Assembly (NCBI GenBank): GCA_030668875.1
Contig: DAOVER010000028.1
Span: forward strand, 1-39,398
Origin: Candidatus Heimdallarchaeota archaeon
Lineage (GTDB): Archaea > Asgardarchaeota > Heimdallarchaeia > Heimdallarchaeales > Heimdallarchaeaceae
Direction of reading: 5' to 3'
DNA: 39,398 bases
Positions within the stretch are counted from its first letter, which is position 1; the number at the start of each line of letters is the position of its first letter. Of the stretch, positions 34,317-39,398 are shown in pieces. Below the pieces are notes generated by a model, which saw only the letters and a program-made list of their open reading frames with translations, was not told where the DNA came from and did no database searches. The position numbers and the translations under genes were made by a program.

Positions 34317-35699
34317 ATGCCAGAAATCAAAAGCTCTAATCCCATATTAGCTCTTGTTGTTCTAATATTCGGGCACTTCTTAAATCATTTTTATGCATAT
34401 GTTTTAGCAGCTGCTATGCTTGTTATTCGATTGCCATCAGAAATGAATCTCACAGCTGGACAAGTAGGCATGCTTAGTATGGTGCAAATGTTAATTTTTG
34501 CAGTTTTCTCTTTAGCTGTTGGGATAGTAGGAGATAGATGGCTTAAAAGCAAGAAGGTTTTCATACCCGTTGGGATAGTTCTCATGGCTGTCCATTTGTT
34601 TATTGCAGCTTATGCTCCAGAAGGAGGATGGAAAGTGACTTCATTCCTTCGTATGCCAAACGAACTCCTTTATGAACAAGTAGCTTATGTTCCAGAAAAA
34701 GGATGGGGTTTAACAGTTCTTGTAATCGCAGCTATAACAGTGGGAATTGGAGCATCGTTCTATCATCCTGTCGCTTATGCTGCAATAGCTGACCTTTATG
34801 AAGATAAGAAGGGATTGACTATGGCTTTAAATGCTGGGTTAGGAATGATTGGTACTTCTATAACTCCGGGATTAGTAGTTACTTTTGACCAATGGATTGG
34901 ATGGAGAACATTCTTTGTTGTTTTTGGAATAATAGGACTTGTATTTGGTATTGCTATGTTTTTTGCTATGAATAGATTGATAGATTATCAGTTCACTAAA
35001 GAAGAAATACAAAATCATGAAGAAAGTAAAACTATGAATAGTTCAGAAAAAGTTACAAAATGGTTTAGAACAGACTTAGCAATAATAATTTCTCTTGCAG
35101 TAATAACATGTTTACTATACACATCTTTTAGATCAGGAATCTTCAAAATCACCACCCAGTGGTTATCAATAATTTTTGTTGATCTCTATAACATTCCAAC
35201 TTTTGCAGCTGGTTGGATTACTGTTATTATTCTTGTAATTGGAGGCTTAACGGCAATTATAGGCGGGATTGTAAGTGACAAATTCACCACAAGCTTGACA
35301 ATGCTAATTTCTACAGGAGGATCAGCTCTGATTCTTTTAATTATCTTTTTATTAGGTGCGTCAATCTCTAGTTTCTGGATAATAGCACTCTATTTCGTTT
35401 TCATTGCTTTCTTATATTTCTCAGCTGCAGCAGGAACGAAGTATATGGCAGAAAATGTTCCTCAAAGTTCAAGAGCTACAGGGATAAGTTTACTCTTTGC
35501 CTTCCCAAGTCTTGTAGCAGCTCTATTTCCATGGATTTTTGGAATAATATTAGATAATATAGCAATTATTTGGGGAATAGGTTTTCTATTCATTCTAGCA
35601 ATAGCAGCTTTGATAACATCAATAATCTTGCTAACTAGGGACATAACACAAGGTAAATTCATAAAAGAAAGAGCAGCCAAGGTGGACATTTTAAACTAG
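34317..35699 (+). CDS. MFS transporter
   Basis: 460 residues, about 12 helices in two halves joined by a cytosolic loop (about 222-250). AVGIVGDRWLKSKKVF after helix 2 is the MFS loop motif, and GIVSDKFTTS is its counterpart in the second half. The N-terminus (LIFGHFLNHFYAYVL) resembles the fosmidomycin-resistance/NNP-like drug or small-molecule exporters, but the substrate cannot be assigned. An extra loop of about 40 residues (EGGWKVTSFLRMPNELL region) between helices 3 and 4 is unusual. ATG 34317 lies 27 bp after a TATA element, with no ribosome binding site. Confidence 0.87.
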   Translation: MPEIKSSNPILALVVLIFGHFLNHFYAYVLAAAMLVIRLPSEMNLTAGQVGMLSMVQMLIFAVFSLAVGIVGDRWLKSKKVFIPVGIVLMAVHLFIAAYAPEGGWKVTSFLRMPNELLYEQVAYVPEKGWGLTVLVIAAITVGIGASFYHPVAYAAIADLYEDKKGLTMALNAGLGMIGTSITPGLVVTFDQWIGWRTFFVVFGIIGLVFGIAMFFAMNRLIDYQFTKEEIQNHEESKTMNSSEKVTKWFRTDLAIIISLAVITCLLYTSFRSGIFKITTQWLSIIFVDLYNIPTFAAGWITVIILVIGGLTAIIGGIVSDKFTTSLTMLISTGGSALILLIIFLLGASISSFWIIALYFVFIAFLYFSAAAGTKYMAENVPQSSRATGISLLFAFPSLVAALFPWIFGIILDNIAIIWGIGFLFILAIAALITSIILLTRDITQGKFIKERAAKVDILN

Positions 35700-35804
35700 A
35701 AGGCTTGTTCAATTTTCAGTTTAAAAGCGCAAAACAGAGGGAGTAAGTTTTAAATATAAATGGTTTACAAGCAAACTACTCAAAAATAAAAAAGTGTATA
35801 TAAT

Positions 35805-38057
35805 ATGGTACCACTTATTATACTAATAGCTATAATAGCCGGTGTTATATCTATCGGAGCTGCGATATATTTCACACTTATGGTGATGAAGAAAGATCGC
35901 GGAAACGAGAAGATGATTGAAGTATCCGGCTATATTGAAACAGGTGCTAAACACTTCCTCTGGGTCCAATATTTGGTCTTAGCGGCATTTGTTGGTTTTC
36001 TGTTTTTCGTAATATTACTATTCCTACCATCAGAGATGACTGGTGGCAATATTCCAGTAATAGCTGGGGATCTAAATTGGGAACAAGCGTTAGCTTATCT
36101 GATAGGGTCTGTAGCATCAATGTTTGCTGGATGGCTAGGTTTGATTGTAGGAGTTAAGACAAACACAAGAGCTGCTTGGGGTGTAACAAAAAGCGTCAAG
36201 GAAGGATTCGATATAGCTTTCTTTGGAGGTTCAGTAATGGGCCTAGCAGTTGTTGGTGTAGCCTTATTAGGTGTTGGAGGAATTTATTGGATATTCGAAC
36301 CACTAGTAGGTCTAGCATTCGCTACAAAAGTAGTTTTAGGTTTCAGTTTCGGAGCTTCTACAATTGCATTGTTCATGAAATGTGGTGGAGGAATTTTCAC
36401 TAAAACAGCTGATGTAGGAGCAGATTTAGTTGGTAAAGCAGAATACAATCTTCCAGAGGACGATGTCCGAAATCCTGCAACAATAGCTGACAACGTCGGC
36501 GACAACGTAGGTGATATAGCTGGAATGGGATCTGACCTTCTAGACTCTTATGTAGCATCTATTGTAGCAGCAATGATTCTAGGTACAACGTTTGGTGCTT
36601 TAGGCTTTGAAATTTACTTTGTTATTCTTCCTATATTAATAGCAGGTGTAGGTTTAGTTGCTTCATTGATTGGTATTTTCCTCGTTAAATGGCTAGGAAG
36701 AGAAAATCCTGGAAAGGCTCTAAACATGGGAACATATTTTGCAACATTAATGGTAGCTGTTTTTGTAGCAATATTAATATGGATACTTACAGCTCAAATT
36801 CCTTCAGCAACAACCCAATTATGGCGAGATTACTTCGCAATATTAATCGGTCTTGCTAGTGGAATTATAATCGGATGGACAAGTGATTACTTTACAAGAG
36901 AAGATAAACCACCTACAAAGAACATAGCTTTAGCTGCAGAAGAAGGTCATGCTGTAACAATACTATCTGGTTTCTCATATGGTTTGATCAGTGTTGTTCC
37001 TCCAGCTCTTGGTATAGTTGTTGCCATGGCAGTAGCATTTATGCTTGATGGTGTTTTTGGTGTTGCTTTAGCAGCTGTTGGTATGCTTTCCATTGTTGGA
37101 ACAATTGTTTCAAATGATGCATTTGGTCCAATCGTCGACAATTCACGTGCAATTGCTGAACAAGGCGGTCTAGGCGAAGAAGTCATTAAAAATGCTGACA
37201 TGTTAGATGCTGCAGGAAACACAGCAAAAGCAATCACAAAAGGTTTTGCAATAGGTTCTGCAAACTTAACAGTTTTAGCACTACTATTCTCATTTGCTGA
37301 AGAAGCTGGAATAGTACATATGGACTTATTAGACATCAAAATTCTAATTGGAGCTTTCATTGGTGTAATTATTCCTGCTCTGTTCTCAGCTTTGTTAATC
37401 CTATCAGTTCAGAAAAACGCAGCTAAGATGGTTCTAGAAATAAGAAGACAATTTGAAGAAAATCCTGGCATATTGAAAGGAACAGAACCAGCTGACTTCA
37501 ATAAGACAATAGCTATAGCCACAAAAGGAGCTTTAGTGGAACTTATTCTACCTAGTATAATATCATTCACAGTACCTGTTATTGTTGGTCTCATATTTGG
37601 TGTTGCAGCCCTAGGTGCTTTTCTAGCAGGAGCAATTCTATCAGGATTCGTTTTCGCAATCATGATGTCTAATTCTGGCGGAGCTTGGGATAACGCTAAG
37701 AAGTGGATTGAAGAGGGTAATCTTGGTGGTAAAGGCACTGATACTCACAAAGCATCTATTACTGGTGACACCGTTGGTGATCCTTTCAAAGACACATCTG
37801 GTCCAAGTATTAACACTTTGCTTGTTGTTATGTCCTTGACTTCTTCTGTCTTCATGGGTCTTATGCTAGCAGTAGGTGCAGATGGTCTCATAGGTGATTA
37901 TCTCGCTCCAGAAGAATATATTAATAATCCAGTTTCTATAGGGGTCATCCTTCTTGTTCTTCTATGCTTGGTTTTAGTTGGTATCTTCATCTGGGCTATC
38001 ATGAAAGTTGTTAAACATCCTAAAGTAATGGAAAAGATTACTAAGAAGAAAGATTAA
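35805..38057 (+). CDS. hppA: Membrane-bound pyrophosphatase, K+-independent H+-pumping type by signature
   Basis: 750 residues, about 16 helices. It couples hydrolysis of pyrophosphate to ion pumping across the membrane. GGGIFTKTADVGADLVGKAE holds the pyrophosphate/Mg2+ Asp and Lys residues; NVGDNVGDIAGMGSDL and DNSRAIAEQ, and the C-terminal GDTVGDPFKDTSGPS complete the site. Near residue 470 the sequence is GNTAKAITKGFAIGSA: lysine at the position that is alanine in K+-dependent enzymes, and threonine three on, the K+-independent signature, which points to proton pumping. A TATA-like TTTTAAATATAAA (about 35748-35760) would give a leader of some 25-30 nt. Confidence 0.95.
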   Translation: MVPLIILIAIIAGVISIGAAIYFTLMVMKKDRGNEKMIEVSGYIETGAKHFLWVQYLVLAAFVGFLFFVILLFLPSEMTGGNIPVIAGDLNWEQALAYLIGSVASMFAGWLGLIVGVKTNTRAAWGVTKSVKEGFDIAFFGGSVMGLAVVGVALLGVGGIYWIFEPLVGLAFATKVVLGFSFGASTIALFMKCGGGIFTKTADVGADLVGKAEYNLPEDDVRNPATIADNVGDNVGDIAGMGSDLLDSYVASIVAAMILGTTFGALGFEIYFVILPILIAGVGLVASLIGIFLVKWLGRENPGKALNMGTYFATLMVAVFVAILIWILTAQIPSATTQLWRDYFAILIGLASGIIIGWTSDYFTREDKPPTKNIALAAEEGHAVTILSGFSYGLISVVPPALGIVVAMAVAFMLDGVFGVALAAVGMLSIVGTIVSNDAFGPIVDNSRAIAEQGGLGEEVIKNADMLDAAGNTAKAITKGFAIGSANLTVLALLFSFAEEAGIVHMDLLDIKILIGAFIGVIIPALFSALLILSVQKNAAKMVLEIRRQFEENPGILKGTEPADFNKTIAIATKGALVELILPSIISFTVPVIVGLIFGVAALGAFLAGAILSGFVFAIMMSNSGGAWDNAKKWIEEGNLGGKGTDTHKASITGDTVGDPFKDTSGPSINTLLVVMSLTSSVFMGLMLAVGADGLIGDYLAPEEYINNPVSIGVILLVLLCLVLVGIFIWAIMKVVKHPKVMEKITKKKD

Positions 38058-38058
38058 T

Positions 38059-38098
38059 CTTTCTTACACTTTTTCCTTTTTTCATTTTTCTTTTACTA
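38059..38098 (+). terminator. T-rich terminator after the pyrophosphatase
   Basis: Directly after the stop codon there are four T-rich runs (TTTTTCC, TTTTTTC, TTTTTC, CTTTTAC), the form of archaeal intrinsic terminators. No long hairpin is needed in Archaea and none is visible. Confidence 0.6.
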
Positions 38099-38236
38099 AA
38101 GTTCATTACGTGAAAAACAATCTGTTAATTAATAATGCATAATTCTTTTAATCTTAGTTCTTCAATTTTAGTTTAGAAAAATTCAAAGTTGGTGACAAGT
38201 TTGAGTGAAAAATCAGTTAAAGCACTACTACTTAGT
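38099..38236. other. Intergenic sequence, no gene seen
   Basis: AT-rich, with a frame upstream of the integrase remnant (LSEKSVKALLLSS) that does not look like part of the transposase. No promoter, RNA or repeat stands out. Confidence 0.4.
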
Positions 38237-38733
38237 TCAACTGAACCAGCTGTTAAATTGAAAACATACCTTTATCTCTTAACTATTCTTGATGACCACT
38301 CCTGCTTCCTCTAGAAAGTAGACTCTACACCCATCCAAGTGGTCAGCAAGAGATCTTGACAAGGTTACAGCACTGCTTACAGCTCTGTGGTCGTTCCCAA
38401 CAAGCTCTAACAGACAATGGAGCACGGTTCCACTCTATGCGAGGAGGGACAAGTACCTTCACCCTTGTGCTCACTCAAGAAGGAATAAAACATATCCGTA
38501 GCCGTGTCTTCCACCCTAAAACTTGTGGGAAGGTAGAGCGTCAGCATGGGACAACTGTTAGAGAGCTGAAGAGACTGGGGTTAGCTTACTGTAACGCTGA
38601 CCTCCAGCGCTATAAGGACTACTACAACTTCTTCCGCTCTCATCAAGGAATAAGCATGCAAACTCCAAGTGAACGATTTATGAACCAACCTCCCAAAGAT
38701 ATATTGCCTAAAAGTGTAATCGATCTTAGTTGA
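38237..38733 (+). pseudogene. Frameshifted DDE integrase-type transposase remnant (IS481/IS3-like)
   Basis: The first frame reads LKTYLYLLTILDDHSCFL and stops at 38311. The next frame resumes with ESRLYTHPSS and runs to 38733 through QQALTDNGARF (second catalytic Asp), HPKTCGKVERQHGTT (catalytic Glu) and NFFRSHQGISMQTPSERF. LDDHS supplies the first Asp. The two halves join by a one-base shift near 38311. The N-terminal DNA-binding part is absent. The order D-D-E with a retroviral-integrase fold fits IS481/IS3-type elements. It is dead as written unless the shift is a sequencing error. Confidence 0.75.
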
Positions 38734-38816
38734 GTTAACAGTATCATTATTTTTCTAAATAAATTTAAATATAATCAATAATACTGTAGCAATATGAATT
38801 AATTGGAGAATTAAAT

Positions 38817-38836
38817 ATGAAGATAAGCATGTCCCA
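38817..38836 (+). pseudogene. Start of a gene cut off by an insertion sequence
   Basis: TTTAAATATA (about 38764-38773), GGAG (38805-38808) and ATG (38817) with MKISM form a complete start region, 8 nt from SD to ATG. From about 38836 the sequence is the antisense of the transposase remnant, and the hybrid frame ends at 38915. The original protein cannot be identified from five codons. Confidence 0.4.
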
Positions 38837-38847
38837 AAACCTCCTAT

Positions 38848-39398
38848 TCACCTCCAGAGGGGCTGAGCATACAAAAGAAAGTTGTACCAGAGGAAAGGGC
38901 AGAGTAAGGTCTTGAGTTTGTTGTTCGTCTTGCGGTCAGAAATAGTGAGCGGACGGAGCTTGATTAAACCAAACCAAAAACATGTTCAACACTTGCACGT
39001 CGTTCAGGGTGGTGGTTTTTACGATACAAGCCAGGATAGTTTTTTTCCGCTCTAACTCTCAGGTCTTGAGGACTATCAGTTCCATGGTCGATAGAATTCT
39101 TGTTAGGTGGGACATCAGGGTACATACCTTCTTGCTTGATCCATCCCATGATATTTTCGTCCCAGTATGCTCCATCAAGGTGCATACATTTACAGCGCTG
39201 TATCAACCTCTTTGGCAATCTTTGAAAGAGTTTGCCACAGACTTTGCTGTCATGAGTAGTAGAAGGAGAAGTGGTGATCGAGACTACTGTACGAGAAGGG
39301 AGAGAGATAATAATATGCACTTTGCGGAAAAGTTTGGAAGTCTTCTTCAGTTGTCCTTTTGCCCACTTAAGGTAGCGCCAGAGGTTACCTGTAGTGAT
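38848..39398 (-). pseudogene. Frameshifted IS5/IS4-type DDE transposase (5' end beyond window)
   Basis: The frame is open at the right edge (ITTGNLWRYLKWAKGQL) and runs through HLDGAYWDENI (catalytic Asp), PPNKNSIDHG and RRASVEHVFGL (catalytic Glu), then stops at 38964. The protein continues in the next frame (GLIKLRPLTISDRKTNNKL) to a stop at 38848. The break coincides with a tandem duplication of GGTTT (plus strand AAACC twice, 38966-38975). Removing one copy restores a transposase ending. The 5' part lies outside the window. It is likely inactive. Confidence 0.75.

Noticed and set aside
36947..37738. Minus-strand frames opposite the pyrophosphatase
   Set aside because: They are alanine/proline-rich antisense shadows caused by the codon bias of the real gene.

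Overview
The window is low-GC DNA from an archaeon. Three things point to Archaea: the CoA genes use the archaeal route (pantoate kinase plus phosphopantothenate synthetase), the 2-oxoacid:ferredoxin oxidoreductase is the two-subunit type with a fused gamma-alpha chain, and many genes have a TATA box centred about 25-31 bp before the start codon with no ribosome binding site. The mix of archaeal core metabolism with MmpL, DASS, FtnA-like ferritin and CcrM-like genes would suit an Asgard-type or other mesophilic lineage, but nothing here fixes the lineage.

Layout. 1-2.2 kb: a secreted protein running off the left edge, an intergenic region with inverted repeats, and a membrane-anchored winged-helix regulator. 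2.2-5.7 kb: an MFS transporter, two alpha/beta hydrolases and a candidate 33-aa membrane peptide. 5.7-10.4 kb: a family 2 glycosyltransferase and a tandem pair of cellulose-synthase-like transferases. 10.5-16 kb: nearly all of CoA biosynthesis (PPS, PanB, pantoate kinase, ketopantoate reductase, CoaBC), with a ferritin in between and a Nudix hydrolase at the end. 16.5-17.9 kb: a lone TnpB element. 18-21.8 kb: a stand-alone E2-type acyltransferase, a CcrM-like adenine methyltransferase and an S9 peptidase. 21.9-25.3 kb: an MmpL/RND transporter and a third alpha/beta hydrolase. 25.4-31.1 kb: a probable operon of korA, korB and a DASS carboxylate transporter, preceded by an AEC transporter. 31.2-33.1 kb: a 643-aa protein I do not recognise. 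33.2-34.1 kb: two convergent truncated genes flanking a GC-rich, highly foldable block. 34.3-38.1 kb: an MFS transporter and a membrane pyrophosphatase. 38.2-39.4 kb: decayed insertion sequences, one of which has cut off a gene just after its start.

How the genes fit together. The CoA cluster supplies CoA, which the 2-oxoacid:ferredoxin oxidoreductase consumes; the DASS transporter in the same transcription unit could supply its carboxylate substrate. The glycosyltransferases, MmpL transporter and the hydrolases with hydrophobic caps suggest a cell-surface or lipid theme. The parts most worth follow-up are the structured block at 33.7-33.9 kb, the membrane-regulator operator region, the CcrM-like methyltransferase without its C-terminal domain, the TnpB with a shifted catalytic glutamate, the hydrolases sharing an SREKS motif next to transporters, and the unrecognised 643-aa protein.
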